Below are positions 1 through 11,569 of a DNA stretch of 64,000 nt, piece after piece. The notes under the pieces are model-generated. The model saw only the letters and a program-made list of their open reading frames with translations. It was not told the DNA's origin and searched no databases. This stretch comes from Symbiodinium natans (taxonomy: Eukaryota; Sar; Dinophyceae; Suessiales; Symbiodiniaceae), in the NCBI GenBank assembly GCA_905221605.1, contig CAJNDS010002157.1:918001-982000 (forward strand). Direction: 5' to 3'. Position 1 is the stretch's first letter; each line of letters opens with the position of its first letter. The translations under genes and the position numbers were made by a program.

Positions 1-613
1 CATGGTGTTTCATTTCACAAAAGTTGGGGCCTGATAAGTTGGGGCCTGATTTATCCAGGCAGCAGGAGGCACGGTTTAGGATTTACCCTAAACCCTAAAC
101 CCGAAACCCTAATTTTGTGTTGACATCTCCTGCCGTGCCCAGGCCGCAGCAACGAGACATGGTGCCAATCGGCCTCTTGGTTCGTGGCGCATGATGCTGT
201 CGGTCCCTTTGCAGTAAGACCCTTAGGCTGTACTCCCCTTAGAACCTTAACCAAAAAATATATTTAATATCCTCTTGGGTATAGGGTTTAGGGTTTAGGG
301 TTTAGGGCTTGGGTTTCATATAAACAAAAATGAAAAAATAATTCCCAAGGGGGATATAGTAAGATAACCCCGTCAAATCTATGATCCCTCGGCAGTGAAA
401 CTCCATGTTCCACGAAGGCTCAGATTCCAAGTCTCTCGGGAGACCATGACTGCGCTAAAAGGTGCCCTCCAGGTTTGGGGTTTAGGGTTTAGGGTTTAGG
501 GTTGCATCGGAGCCGAAAGGGTTGCATGCCTCAGAGAGTGGCTAGCAAGAGGCTGAACCAAAAAACCTCCTGACGGGGTGGCGTCAGATTCGTATATGGG
601 GTGTTGGCAGAAT

Positions 614-736
614 ACACCCTAAACCCTAAACCCTAAACCCTAAACCCTAAACCCTAAACCCTAAACCCTAAACCCTAAACCCTAAACCCTAAACCCTAAA
701 CCCTAAACCCTAAACCCTAAACCCTAAACCCCATCC
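614..736 (-). repeat. CCCTAAA array, about 17 units
   Basis: Near-perfect 7-base units, with only a few variant units at the right edge. Confidence 0.95.
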
Positions 737-1319
737 TAAACCCTCAGTTGACCCAAGCTTTATGTAATGCAAGGCTCAAGGCTCAGAGTTTGTATGTTGG
801 TTCTTGGGGCTTAGGGTTTAGGACTGCAGAGACTGGGGGGCTGGCCATCAGGCATTTCTTTTGAGGTGGGAGTTAGAAGTTTCAGAGAAGAGGCCGTATG
901 GTTTCTGGGTTCCGACGGGTCTATAGAGGTAAGTCTTAAGGCTTAGTCGAGTTAGGGTTTAGGGTAAAGGACTGATAGGGCATGTCCCACTGTTACCTGC
1001 AAGTAGGTTCCTGAATTCGGGGCCCTGTTGGGGCACAGGTACCTGTTTTTGGATATTTGAATACGCGTGAATAATAACGTAAAAGCATGCACCAACAAAC
1101 CAACACGTGAACACCAGGACGAAGAGAGAAAAGCCCGCCTAAACGCCCATAAACAGGAACGTGAACAAACTTTAAACTTTGAGACAGATTCTGGAAGAGG
1201 AAATCATTTGTAACCACTGAAAAAAAACTAGGAGGAAAAGCCCCCAATTTCTTGTTGTTTCGTGCGGTATTACATTAGGGCTTCTGGTACGTTCATGGTA
1301 AGCCCCCATAAATAGACAT

Positions 1320-1692
1320 ACCCTAAGCCCTAAACCCTACTCCCCATTCCCTAAACCCTCGACCCCTAACCCCCTAAACCCTAAACCCCTAAACCCTAAA
1401 CCCCTAAACCCCAAACCCTAACCCCTAAACCCCTAAACCCCTAAACCCTAAACCCCAAACCCTAACCCCTAAACCCCTAAACCCCTAAACCCTAAACCCT
1501 AAACCCCTAAACCCCTAAACCCTAAACCCCAAACCCCTAACCCCTAAACCCCTAAACCCCTAAACCCTAAACCCCATTCCCTAAACCCTAGACCCCTAAC
1601 CCCCTAAACCCTAAACCCCTAAACCCTAAACCCTAAACCCCAACCCCTAAACCCCTAACCCCTAAACCCTAAACCCTAAACCCCTAAACCCC
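1320..1692 (-). repeat. Long mixed CCCTAAA / CCCCTAAA array
   Basis: Seven- and eight-base units alternate in a higher-order pattern, and blocks of the pattern recur (1377-1430, 1440-1500, 1506-1560). This suggests growth by block duplication rather than by fresh telomerase synthesis. Confidence 0.9.
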
Positions 1693-1709
1693 TCAACCCC
1701 AAAAAAGCA

Positions 1710-1788
1710 CTGGGAAGCCCTTGGTGCCCCGGCCGACGCAATGCTGGCCAAAGAGCCCCTTGGCCCGAAGCATGGCGAAGTTTCGCAC
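1710..1788 (-). CDS. Exon-like island, VRNFAMLRAKGLFGQHC frame
   Basis: After CCTAG the minus strand is open for about 26 codons (VRNFAMLRAKGLFGQHCVGR). The product is not recognised. The first 33 bases are duplicated at 1932-1964. Confidence 0.35.
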
Positions 1789-1798
1789 CTAGGCCGAC

Positions 1799-1927
1799 TA
1801 GGGTTTAGGGTTTAGGGTCTAGTAGGTAGTAGTAGGGTTTAGGGTTTAGGGTTTAGGGTTTAGGGTTTAGGGTTTAGGGTTTAGGGTTTAGGGTTTAGGG
1901 TTTAGGGTTTAGGGTTTAGGGTTTAGG
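1799..1927 (+). repeat. TTTAGGG array between duplicated island ends
   Basis: About 15 units, with a short variant stretch at 1818-1835. Confidence 0.95.
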
Positions 1928-1931
1928 GCTG

Positions 1932-1964
1932 TCCGAAGCATGGCAAGGTTTCGCACCTAGGCCG
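1932..1964 (-). repeat. Partial copy of the 1766-1798 island
   Basis: Thirty-three bases match 1766-1798 with two mismatches and end at the same CCTAG acceptor-like site. TTTAGGG array (1799-1927) separates the two copies. Confidence 0.8.
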
Positions 1965-2589
1965 ACAGCGGTTTTGGGGGTTGTTGAGGGTTGAGGGTCT
2001 AGGGTTGAGGGTTGCCCGTGTTTGGGGTTGTGGAGGGTTAGGGGGTTCAGGGTTTCGGGTTTAGTGTTGGGTTTTGGGACTTACTTCGGATTCAGGGTTT
2101 AGGGTTTAGGGTTTAGGGTTTAGTGTCAGAGAAAGATCTTCGCCACTCCACTGCGCACATCTCAACCCTAAACATAAAGCCCATGGAAGAACTGATCCGC
2201 ACGTAGAAGACTAAGAAAAAGTCCAGGACGGCCTAGGGGGCAACGAGCCTGGCCAACCCTACAACCCTGGACCCCAAACAAACCAGCGCAATAACCCTAA
2301 CGCTCAAACCCACGAAAAGAAAATAAAACCTACAACCATATACAGACCTTATAAACCCCAAGCCCTGTTGCCCGGGATCCTTCCGTGTGTTTGGGGTGTT
2401 AGAGTTTTAGAGTTTAGGGTTCTCGGGTTCCGGGTGAAGTGTTTAGGGTTTAGGGATTTCGGGCGCTGTGTATGAAGCCCTGAACCCTATAAACTCCGAA
2501 CCCTGACACCGTCAACTCTAAACCCTAAACCCTAAACCCTAAACCCCAAACCCTAAACCCTAAACCCTGAAGCCCTAAACCCTAAAACC

Positions 2590-2652
2590 CAAACCATCTG
2601 ATGCCGGAAGACCGCAGAGGTCTCCTGTGCTTCATCCAAAGCTGTATCATTC
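2590..2652 (-). CDS. Exon-like island, NDTALDEAQETSAVFRHQM frame
   Basis: Opens after AATAG and stays open about 20 codons into the flanking repeat. Acidic then basic; not recognised. Confidence 0.3.
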
Positions 2653-3073
2653 CTATTGCGCCTTCGGGTTTAGGGTTTAGGGTTTAGGGTTTAGGGTTTA
2701 GGGTTTAGGGTTAGGGTTTAGGGTTTAGGGTTTTGGGTTTAGGGTTTTGGGGTTTAGGGTTTAGGAGCTTGTAAGCTTACACAACAAGTCTTCAGGTGTT
2801 CTGGAGTTCTGGCTGGTTCGAAGTGAAGTTTGCGACCCCCATGGGATGAAATCCTGAGAACCCAAACACCAAAGCAAAACCCCAGATCCCTTAACCGGCC
2901 CCTCGTGATAGCCCAGCACCCTGCTACATAATGAGCGTACCCTTTTTGGGGTTGGTTGCATTATAAGGGAACCTTGAACCACAAAATGGGCAAAAGGGTG
3001 GCCTGAACCCGAAACCCAGCACCCTAGGGTTCAGGGTTTAGGGTTTAGGGTTTAGGGTTTAGAAAGAACCCTG

Positions 3074-3165
3074 AACCGGAAAAGCCCTTTTCGGCCATTC
3101 TTCAGCAGCCGCGTGCGAACCGGATCACGAGCGCTACGCTTGTGCCCCGGATTCGAGGGCTTCTT
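3074..3165 (-). CDS. Exon-like island, basic KKPSNPGHKRSARDPVRTRL frame
   Basis: Minus-strand frame of 31 codons, rich in Lys and Arg, with no telomere unit inside. The product is unknown. Confidence 0.3.
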
Positions 3166-3566
3166 TCGGGAGGGTTTGGGGTTTAGGGTCTAGGGTTTAG
3201 GGTATGTAGGGTTGCTGGGACGCCCCTTAAAACACTCTGAAAAATGTGCCTGAATATGATCCTCTTAAAAGTTTGGGGGTTCGGGTAGCAAGTATATCCC
3301 AAGGACCTCCCTAGGTTTATGGTTCTACCTCTTGGTAGGCCAGGAACCAGATTGTAATAAGGGCACCCTTTTTGGGGTTGGTTACTTTAACCTTGTACCA
3401 AAAAATGGGAAAAGGGTACCACTGGGCTACCAAGACCTCCTGTTGCTTTGGCAAGTTCGGAGGCTCAGGGTAGCGCAAGCGTCTTCTACACACCTGAACG
3501 CAGCCCTAAACCCCCCCCCCAATCTTCAACCCTACAACCTGAACCACTTTGTGAGCCTTTTCTAAG

Positions 3567-3680
3567 CTTGGCTGCACTTAGCAGGGTAGCTAAAAAAAGT
3601 TTTTAGCTGCCTTATTCAGAAACCCAGTAAACCTAAAAAGGCTAAGGATTTAAAGTTACAGTAAAGCACCACAGAGTAAG
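3567..3680 (-). repeat. R1 element, copy 1
   Basis: About 115 bases shared with 29211-29325 and, truncated by the window edge, 63982-64000. The copies differ by scattered substitutions and small indels. On the minus strand the element ends with AAGTGCAGCCAAG, an acceptor-like site. Confidence 0.85.
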
Positions 3681-3912
3681 CCCTTGCCTAGCCAGCCCAG
3701 ACTCTACCCTGCACCATGCCCCCAATTATTTCGCATGGACCTGCGGTTTGTCTCGTTTCCCAACTTCGGGCTTAGGCTTTAAGGGGTTTCGGGTCAGGGT
3801 TCGTGCGATAAAGAAGTGCGGCGTAGGGTTTAGGGTTTAGGGTTGAGGGTTAGAGGGTTGTAGGGGACGCAAGGGCTTATGGGGTTGAGGGTTTAAGGAT
3901 GTAGGGGTTTGG

Positions 3913-3984
3913 TGTGTGTAAGCTGCTGGCATCCAATCTACGCCTCTCAAAAGCCTCCCAAACATACGCCCAAACTCTTCAGCG
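3913..3984 (-). CDS. Exon-like island, AEEFGRMFGRLLRGVDWM frame
   Basis: Opens after CCTACAG and is open 24 codons (AEEFGRMFGRLLRGVDWMPA). The codons look natural and the product is not recognised. Confidence 0.4.
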
Positions 3985-4238
3985 CTGTAGGTTTAGGGTT
4001 TAGGGTTTAGGGTTTAGGGTTTAGGGTTTAGGGTTTACGGTTTAGAGTTTAGGGTTTAGGGTTAAGGGTTTAGGGTTTAGGGATGTCCTTTGATGTCCTG
4101 AAAGCCCTAAACCTGGAGCCCTCTCTCATATGCCCCCAAGCCCTAAGCCACCCTAGACACTTGAACCCCTAGTCCCTGCAACTACCCGCCCTTAAAAAGG
4201 GTTTAGGGTTTAGGGTTTAGGGTGCTTGCGGATGTTAG

Positions 4239-4640
4239 GTGCAATGGTTTCTTGAGCTGATTGAGCTGAAGACACAAGCAAGGCTTACAGGGGACAGGTC
4301 ATGTAAGGACACATGCCCACCGACTACTCTGTACAGTTCACAACATCAGGAGCTTGTCGCCAGTTTCCATGCGTGTAACCTGCAGACATGTGGGGGGGGG
4401 GGGGTTGTCTCATTCACGGGTCATTGTTGGGTTCCCAAGAAGTGGCAGCATCAGGCTCCATCCGGATCGTAATCTTAGTTGCTGAGTTCATAAGCCCCAA
4501 AAAAGTGTACACTGCCAGTTCTATAGGGGATTCTAGAATCCCAAAAAGTGCAAAGTGTGCTCGCCCAGCTACTAAGCAATAGGAGCTCCCCCCCCCCAAT
4601 CCCCACAGTGCTATGGCTTGGAGAACCGGGCTTTTAGGGT
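4239..4640. other. Stretch with a dispersed repeat and G/C runs
   Basis: Bases about 4467-4530 (a GTTGCTGAGTTCATAAGCCCC core) recur at 19815-19875, marking a dispersed repeat. Runs of G (4391-4404) and C (4588-4596) flank it. Overlapping frames on both strands look like shadows; I see no convincing gene. Confidence 0.5.
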
Positions 4641-4644
4641 TTAG

Positions 4645-4703
4645 GGGTAGGATGCAGTCTGCTGGGAAGGTCTCGGAGTCCGCGGTATGTTTCTTCGATG
4701 GCG
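4645..4703 (-). CDS. Exon-like island, AIEETYRGLRDLPSRLHP frame
   Basis: Opens after CTGACAG and is open 19 codons to the flanking array. Not recognised. Confidence 0.35.
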
Positions 4704-4946
4704 CTGTCAGAAACCCAAGCGCGGATTGTCACAAGCAGGATTTTAAGGCTTAGGTTGCTGGGGAAGGGGGGGGGGGGGGGCTTGGGGGGGGGGGGTTGGG
4801 GGGGGGGGGGCTTGGGGGGGGGGGGGCCTCATCAAGTTGCGCGGGTTCAGACGGTCGAAGCCTTGGGAACCAGAGCCCAGATCCTCGGGAACCCTAACCC
4901 AAAACCCAAAACCCAAAACCCTAAACCCTAAACCCTAAACCCAACC

Positions 4947-5040
4947 TGATCAGCCTTCTCTCATGCGCAGCAACGCCATCTTTCCGCAACTCATCATGAG
5001 ACGGGGATGTCACAGAAGATCCGATCGACATGGAGTCCAT
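4947..5040 (-). CDS. Exon-like island, MDSMSIGSSVTSPSHDELRK frame
   Basis: Opens directly after TTCACAG with ATG and runs about 31 codons: a Ser-rich first half, then a charged helical-looking second half. The ATG at the acceptor could be internal. Confidence 0.42.
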
Positions 5041-5141
5041 CTGTGAATTCAAAAAGAAACCTAGACCCGGGAGTCACCTAGGAATAAAAAGGTTTAGGGT
5101 TTAGGGTTTAGGGTTTAGGGTTAAGGATTTAGGGTTTAGGG

Positions 5142-5254
5142 CTAGACCCGGGTGTAAGCTAGGAATAAAAGGGTGCCCTTGTTGGTTTGAAGAGATTTAT
5201 AAGGGAACCCCAACCCTAAAAAAAATGAACACAGGGGCCTACTCCCGGTCCTAG
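5142..5254. mobile_element. Foldback element family C, copy 1
   Basis: Begins CTAGACCC and ends with its complement GGTCCTAG. Related copies are at 31178, 36935, 39511, 40547 (partial) and 19925 (right half). The core carries GGTGCCCTTNTTG. It is non-coding and MITE-like. Confidence 0.8.
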
Positions 5255-5906
5255 AAACTCTTGAGAAAATGTTCTTGGGTAGCTCTCGTCATCCTGGCCC
5301 ACATTAGGGGGCGCCAGGTGCGGATCACAAGCTGTCAACCCCAAACCCTAAACCCTAAACCCTAAACCCTAAACCCTAAACCCTAAACCTGAATGCTTGT
5401 TTGTTGTGTTCCCTGTCTGCTTACTTCTGGCACCCCAAACCCTAAACCCAACCCTAGGCGGGCTTAACGGCGTACCTTTTCTACACCCTTTTGTATATAT
5501 CAGTCTTATCACACCCGTTGTAGGCTTCTTAGGCTTACAAGAAAGTTTAGGGTTTAGGGCTGGGAGGTGGAACCGTTGGCGCCTTCACGGTTGAGGGCAC
5601 GGACCTTTACCTAGAGAAACTGCTCACAACGAAAGGACAAAATACCAAACATCCCCAGAAGAGTGTGCCCCCCTCCCCCATTTGGTTGAAATGCGTCACT
5701 CTCCTAAAGCAACAAAGCGTTAAAACCCTAAGCCCTAAAACCCTAACCCTGACTAAACCCCTCAGCTAGCCGACAAATCCTCAACCCTGAGCCCTAAGCC
5801 CTATAAACCCTAAACCCTAAACCCTAAACCCTAAACCCTAAACCCTAAACCCTAAACCCTAAACCCTAAACCCTGATTGAACCCTTCCCTTAGGAACAGG
5901 AGCTAC

Positions 5907-5960
5907 CCAGCCCAGATGGAACTTGTGCAACAAGCGTCGCTGGGAAAGCCAGGGATGCCA
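5907..5960 (-). CDS. Exon-like island, VASLAFPATLVAQVPSGLG frame
   Basis: Lies between an acceptor-like CGGACAG and a donor-like GTAGCTCC, 54 bases. The frame borrows one base from the previous exon. Hydrophobic, not recognised. Confidence 0.4.
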
Positions 5961-6386
5961 CTGTCCGGCGGCAAAGCTCTTTAGGGCTCAGGGTTCAGGG
6001 TTTAGGGTTTAGGGTTTAGGGTTTAGGGTTTAAGGTTTAGGGTTTAGGGTTTAGGGTTTAGGGTTTAGGGTTTAGGGTTTAGGGTTTAGGGTTTAGGGTT
6101 AGGCTGAGGATTCGCAGCATTCCTGGTGGCGCCTCAGCCTGTACCCCGCGCCTGGTTTCACCAGACAGCCGAGGAGGCTTTGGGAAAGGAACGTCCGGCG
6201 GATTTTGGAGTTTAGGGTTTACGGATTAGAAGGTGCAGGGTTTAGGGTTTAGGGTGGTATAGGGCTTACATTCCTCACGAGGTAACTCAGCCAAAAGGTC
6301 GATATGAGACTAACCGGGACTCGTTGTCCCGGCCGCGCTGTTCGCGCAAGCGGCCTGTGCAAGGAAAATGACCGGGAGACTCTACA

Positions 6387-6541
6387 CTACTATTTGCTTA
6401 AGAACCCCAAAAGAATAAACGACAATAATACCTAAATAACCCTCGCAAGGAAGAATATCCTCTCTCTCTCTCTCTCTTTCTTTATCTTTCTCTTTATCTT
6501 TTAACGTTATTTTGAGGGGGGTTCTTCAGCAAATAGCAGTA
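6387..6541. mobile_element. Foldback element family A, copy 1
   Basis: Terminal inverted repeats of about 22 bases (ACTACTATTTGCTTAAGAAC and its imperfect complement). The interior is AT-rich with a CT microsatellite. Relatives are at 13791 and 36098. Confidence 0.8.
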
Positions 6542-7061
6542 CAGCGAGACGATCAAAATTGACATGTATCCATATGGAATTTACGACACAGCTCCCGACC
6601 AGTCAAGGTGATGCCAAGGACATGTATGAATGAGGGCCCTAAACCCTACACCCTAAACCCCACACCCCAAACCCTAAACCCTAAACCCTAAACCCTAAAC
6701 CCTACACCCCCCGGAGTGCTTCCTTCTTGTGGCACAGTAGTAGATTCTCCCCCTAAACCCCTCTAAAAATGCTTCCTTCTTGTGGTGTACATCTCTTCTA
6801 GTCGTCGGCGACGCAGTAGTCTCCCGGCAGCGATGGCCGTTGATTTAAATAATTCCCGCCGGCAACGCGTACCTCAGGCACAAGGCATGTCATAAGATCA
6901 TATTGAAGTAGGGTTTATATTACTGTTATTGGTGAGTGTATATAAGGTTCCTTTTGAATTTTGGAGAGTGTATACCTGGTGTCCTTTTGGGGGTACAAGA
7001 AATATACCCTACTTCATATAAGCAAGCCAATTGCGGGCAGCCTCTCCACGGGGGTGAAGAG

Positions 7062-7113
7062 CTAGATGTCATTCCACGTGAGCAGCTTGCTGAAGTCGCG
7101 CCACACGGAAACC
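7062..7113 (-). CDS. Candidate last exon, VSVWRDFSKLLTWNDI then stop
   Basis: After GGTTCACAG the frame reads 16 codons with strong G/C at third positions and ends in TAG. The stop lies in unique sequence, not in repeat, so this may be a gene 3' end. Confidence 0.4.
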
Positions 7114-7260
7114 CTGTGAACCCGAAACGACCTACTCCCTCCAGTCTCAACCCTATATGCCGTAAACCGTAAACGGTACACCCTAAACCCTAAACCCTAA
7201 ACCCTAAACCCTAACCCCTAAACCCTAAACCCTAAACACTAAACCCTCAACTCAACTCAA

Positions 7261-7340
7261 GTGCCTTCATCCACGCTCCGGCCGCTGTTCAGGGCGTTTC
7301 CGCTGATTGCCGGAACCAGCTGCGGGGGCAGTGCCGCTCC
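7261..7340 (-). CDS. Exon-like island, GAALPPQLVPAISGNALNSG frame
   Basis: Opens after GCTTGCAG and stays open about 26 codons (Pro/Ala/Gly-rich). Confidence 0.4.
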
Positions 7341-8164
7341 CTGCAAGCCGCCTGGATCCAGGGCTTTCTGAGGTTTAGGGTTTAGGGTTTAGGGTTTAGG
7401 GTTTAGGGTTTAGGGTTTAGGGTTTAGGGTGTAGGGTTGAGTTTAGGGTTCAGGGCTGAGATTAGGGTTTAGGATTTAGGGCTTTGGGGTTTAGGAGGGG
7501 AGACTCAGGCGTGACTTAGAGACTTGGTTAAAGCATAGCCAAGCTATTGGCGACTTATGACCCAGCTGTTAGGTTTTAGGGTTTAGGGTTCAGGGTTCAG
7601 GGTTTAGGGTTTGGAAGGTTTGGGGCCTCGGGTTCAGGGAGTCAGGATTTGAGGTTTGAGGTTGAGGACCAAAGGTTGTTGAAGTTTTATACCCTCGACA
7701 CTGGACCAAAACCCTACAACTGATTCCCTAAACCCTAAACCCTAAACCCTGAACGCTAAACCCTAGACCCTAGACCCTAAACCCTAAACCCTAAACCCCA
7801 AACAAAAAAGAGGCACGTCGTGGATGCCATCCGGGCGGCTCCAGGCTCGCCTCCAACTGAGACATGCCCACAGCGACCTCGATGTTTAAGGATTTCGCGC
7901 GTTGGGGGGGAAGGCGGTTTAGGGTTTAGGGTTTAGGGTTAGGGGTTAGGGGTTAGGGGTTTCGGGTTGCTCGAACAGACACCTAACTCCCCCCAACCCA
8001 CACACGCATAAAAACGCTCAACAAGCTCGCAAAGTCCCCCAAGATGCCACAGCGCGAATCCTTACAGGCCCAAAAACAACCCTAAACCCTAAACCCCAAA
8101 CCCCAAACCCTAAACCCCAAACCCCAAACCCTGAACCCTAAACCAACAACAACCACTTCTTGAA

Positions 8165-8266
8165 TCTGGGTTCGCTGCCTGAGAGAGCCTGTCCTCCATA
8201 CCCTGGCGTCACTGGGGCGTGGAAACCCAGTACTTTGGGCCTCTCTAGCAGGCCCCAGCGTGTATC
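8165..8266 (-). CDS. Exon-like island, DTRWGLLERPKVLGFHAPVT frame
   Basis: Opens after AGTCTAG with 34 open codons that contain a PVTPGYGGQALSG stretch. Good third-position G/C; the product is unknown. Confidence 0.45.
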
Positions 8267-8997
8267 CTAGACTTGATGAAGCCAGAGTAGACCCGAAACC
8301 CTAAACCCGAAACCCCAAACCCTAAACCCGAAACCCTAAACCCTAAACCCGAAACCCTAAACCCTAAACCCTAAACCCTGAACCCGAAACCCCCTGCGGG
8401 GGGGCGCGGTCCAGGCTTCGGCTGGTTTAAGAGGGTACAAGGCTTTCGAGTTTGGGGGCCCCCGAAACCTAAACTAACCCTGAAACCCTAAACCCTAAAC
8501 AGTAGCCCTAAACCCTAGCCCTAAACCCTAAACCCAAAACCCTGAACCCTAAACTACTGAGCCTCAGCTAAGAAGGTTTGGGCATAGGCTCCACACCTAT
8601 GGTCCAGCGAGAGGGTGGTGTTAGGGGTTTAGGGTTCAGGTTTTAGGGTTTAGGGTTTAGGGTTTAGGGAGGCGTTTGGGACTTGAGGTTCTATGTGGGG
8701 TTTAAGAACACTGCTTCGAAACTAAGACCCCTGTTACAGTTGAAGGAATGCTCCTTACTGGCACGGGCTGTGGCGGCTCGGGGGAACCCCGTGTTCGCTA
8801 ACATTCTCAAGTCTATATAAGCCCTACTAAGCCCTAAGCGCTAAGCCCTAAACCCTAAACCCTGGGGCTTTCCTGAGCTTCCTTTAACATATTGGGCTTT
8901 TCAAAGTGGACTTAGGGTTGAGGGCTTGCGCTTGATTATAGGGTTCAGGGTTTAGAGTTCAGGGTTCGGGGTTCAGGGTTTAGGGCTCTTGTCCCAC

Positions 8998-9047
8998 CTT
9001 GAGGTAGAGGTCCCTGAGGCTGTTGAACTCATCGCGCATCCTCTCGC
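8998..9047 (-). CDS. Exon ERMRDEFNSLRDLYLK with both splice sites
   Basis: Acceptor CCGACCAG and donor AAG|GTGGGA enclose 50 bases that read GC then 16 charged, helix-like codons. Matching sites and frame make this one of the better-supported exons. Confidence 0.5.
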
Positions 9048-9114
9048 CTGGTCGGCAAAACATGTCAGGGTTCGGGGGCATTCGACCCTAACACACACAT
9101 GGTCGGGTTTAGGG

Positions 9115-9255
9115 CTAGGGTTTAGGGTTTAGGGTTTAGGGTTTAGGGTTTAGGGTTTAGGGTTTAGGGTTTAGGGTTTAGGGTTTAGGGTTTAGGGTTT
9201 AGGGTTTAGGGTTTAGGGTTTAGGGTTTAGGGTTTAGGGTTTAGGGTTTAGGGTG
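9115..9255 (+). repeat. TTTAGGG array, about 20 units
   Basis: Perfect units except the first few. Confidence 0.95.
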
Positions 9256-9265
9256 GGGCTTTTGG

Positions 9266-9327
9266 CTGCCCGTGCACCTCGGCACTCAGCTCATATTCCC
9301 CAACCTGGATCCCAAACTTCAGACTCT
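9266..9327 (-). CDS. Exon-like island, SLKFGIQVGEYELSAEVHGQ frame
   Basis: Alternating hydrophobic and polar residues suggest beta strands. Not recognised. Confidence 0.4.
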
Positions 9328-9619
9328 CTGAGGGTTCGGTGGTTTAGGGTTTCCGGGTTTAGGGTTTAGGGCTTTGGCCTGTTTTGGGGTTTAGGGTTTA
9401 GGGTATAGGGAGTAGATGTATAGGGTATAGAGTTTAGGCCTTAGGTTTGAGTTGAGACTCTAGACAACCTTTAAGCCTTACGGGTGGTTGGGTTCACAGG
9501 GGTAGGAAAGCTGTCTTAAGGTTCACTAGTACGTTTCCAAAGTATTTACACAGCCACCCCCCCCAACCCCCTTTCCGGCCCCCTCCCCAAATACTAAACC
9601 AAAAAAAGCCCAATGTCTA

Positions 9620-9715
9620 AATGTCGACAGATCGCCTGAATCCCGCTGTTGCTGGGCAATGGCCATGCCAACCGCTTCAAATTCCCTCTTCACCGCCTCC
9701 GGGGGAGCAAGGAGA
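9620..9715 (-). CDS. Exon-like island, SLLAPPEAVKREFEAVGMAI frame
   Basis: Opens after GACTTACAG. The 32-codon frame continues into a Gln-rich helix (AIAQQQRDSGDLS). Confidence 0.45.
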
Positions 9716-9764
9716 CTGTAAGTCTTAGGGCTCAATCCCTCTACTTTGGAGTAGACTCAGGAAA

Positions 9765-10080
9765 CAAGTATATCAATATAAATATACGTATATATATATA
9801 TATGTACATATATATATATATCTTGGTATAAGTAGCCATAATCGGAAACCAAAACAATTCTAAGGTATAGTAATTACTCAAAAACCCAGATCCTAAACCC
9901 TGAAACCTCATCAAACCCTAAACACCAAGCCCCGAACCCTAAACCCTGAAACCCAATCAAACCCTGAACCAGAAAACCTGAACCCTAATCAAACCCTAAT
10001 TCAACCCTGTAGATACGTAGCCCAGGCCGACATCCAACAGGCTATGAAACCCTAAACCCTAAACCCTAAACCCTCTTGCC
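9765..10080. other. AT microsatellite and degenerate CCCTAAA, no gene seen
   Basis: Bases 9770-9825 are TA/GTA microsatellite; the rest is degenerate telomere unit with point changes. Confidence 0.7.
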
Positions 10081-10880
10081 CCTCGGGTCGGCTGGAAGGG
10101 CTTTTTAGCTTAGGGCTTGCGGCCTTCGAGGCGACCATACTCGCACCCTAAGGCTGTGCCCCTATAAAAGCTTCCCCTTGATGTATTGCGAAATCCGCTA
10201 GGAGGATCTTGAAATAGGTCCCCAAACACAAGGTACAAGTCCGGTAGCGTCGTATGAGGCTTAGAGTTTAGGGCGTAGGACCCGAGGATTGCTGAGCCCC
10301 TGAAACCCTAATCCCCAAACGCTGTAAACGCCAACCCCCCCCCCCCCCCCGAAAACCCCTCAACCCTAACATCCTACGAGCACACCCCCCCCTGTCCCCC
10401 CAACAAAAACGAAACGTCGGACCGCAAACTCCCCACATCATATCCAAGAGCTCACAGGCTTTTCCACATTGCGGGGTTTTCATGTGTGACACATATCTTA
10501 AACCACGACTATAAGGAAGAGGGCTTTGTTGAGGGGGTTCCCTAGTTTCGTAAACCCCCACATTGCTGAACGGGGCAGCCCCGGGTCAGCGCCTTCTATC
10601 CCTACACCCTAAACCCTCTATCCCTAAACCCTAAATCCTTAACCCTAAACCCTCTATCCCTAAACCCTAAACCCTTAACCCTAAACCCTCAACCCTAAAC
10701 CCGAAACTATTTAGGGCTTCAGGTTTCCGGGGAGTTCGGCGTGGCGAAGAATTTTGGCTTCTAGGGCTATAAGGCTGATTAGTATCAGGGTTTCAGGTCT
10801 AGGGCCGTACGCCCACAAGCAAAAAAAAATATAAACACAGGATCTTCCAGGCTTTAGGGTTTAGGGTTTAGGGTTTAGGG

Positions 10881-10943
10881 TTTCACCTCCGAGTCTGCAG
10901 AGATCCTGCCCAGCTCTCCAAGCGCATAGTGAGACCCCGAGAA
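10881..10943 (-). CDS. Exon-like island, SGSHYALGELGRISADSEVK frame
   Basis: Twenty-one codons between two arrays; unknown product. Confidence 0.35.
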
Positions 10944-11361
10944 GGGTTTAGGGTTTTAGGGTTTTAGGGTTTTAGGGCTTTAGGGTTTTAGGGTTTTAGG
11001 TTTTAGGGTTTAGGGTTTAGGGTTTAGGGTTTAGGGTTAGGTTTGAGGGTTTCAGGGTTGAGGTTTGAAGGTTTAGGTTGCCATGGAGATGTTTCGATTA
11101 CTTCAGGGTACTTTCAACAAGAATATAGGGTTTTCGGGGGTTCGTCCCTTAAACCCTAAAAATCGAAACCCTAAGCCCTCAACCCTTTAGCCCTAAACCC
11201 AAACCCCTTAAACCTTAAACCCCCAAAGTCCCCAAACCATCATAATGTTGATGGAACAGGTATGTCAACACAAGCTCCATTTTTGGCTAACTTACTTGCT
11301 TAAGAACTCCCCTAAAATAGACCCCCAAAGAGTCGGATTCCCTTATCAAAAGGACCCGAAT

Positions 11362-11477
11362 AAGGTACCCCTACTTTCGGAAACCCCCGAGCCCTAGTAA
11401 CCCTAAACCCTAAACCCTAAATCCAAAACCCTAAACCCCAAACCCCAAGAAAGGTACCCCTACTTTCGGAAACCCCC
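11362..11477 (+). repeat. Direct repeat of 27 bases, AAGGTACCCCTACTTTCGGA core
   Basis: Copies at 11362-11389 and 11451-11477 flank a short CCCTAAA array. Diverged relatives are at 14509 and 22147. Confidence 0.75.
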
Positions 11478-11569
11478 ATATGACCTCCCTCAAGAACCCT
11501 TGACCCTAAACCCTAAACCCTAAACCCTAAAACCCTACACCCTAAACCCTAAACCCTAAACCCTATACA

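Noticed and set aside
614-736. A true chromosome end
   Set aside because: Arrays occur in both orientations throughout, with unique sequence on both sides; no terminal block.
7150-7260. tRNA or rRNA genes anywhere in the window
   Set aside because: No cloverleaf with A/B boxes and no rRNA-like conserved stretch was seen; a covariance search would be decisive.
10268-10561. Protein kinase fragment (DLYLVFGDLF and KTPQCGKACELLDMMWGV)
   Set aside because: The fragments lie in the wrong order on the minus strand and the motif residues are poorly kept.
11255-11300. Dinoflagellate spliced-leader relic (CCATTTTTGGCTAACTTAC)
   Set aside because: It resembles the conserved CCATTTTGGCTCAAG only in part, and the flanking sequence is a family A terminus.
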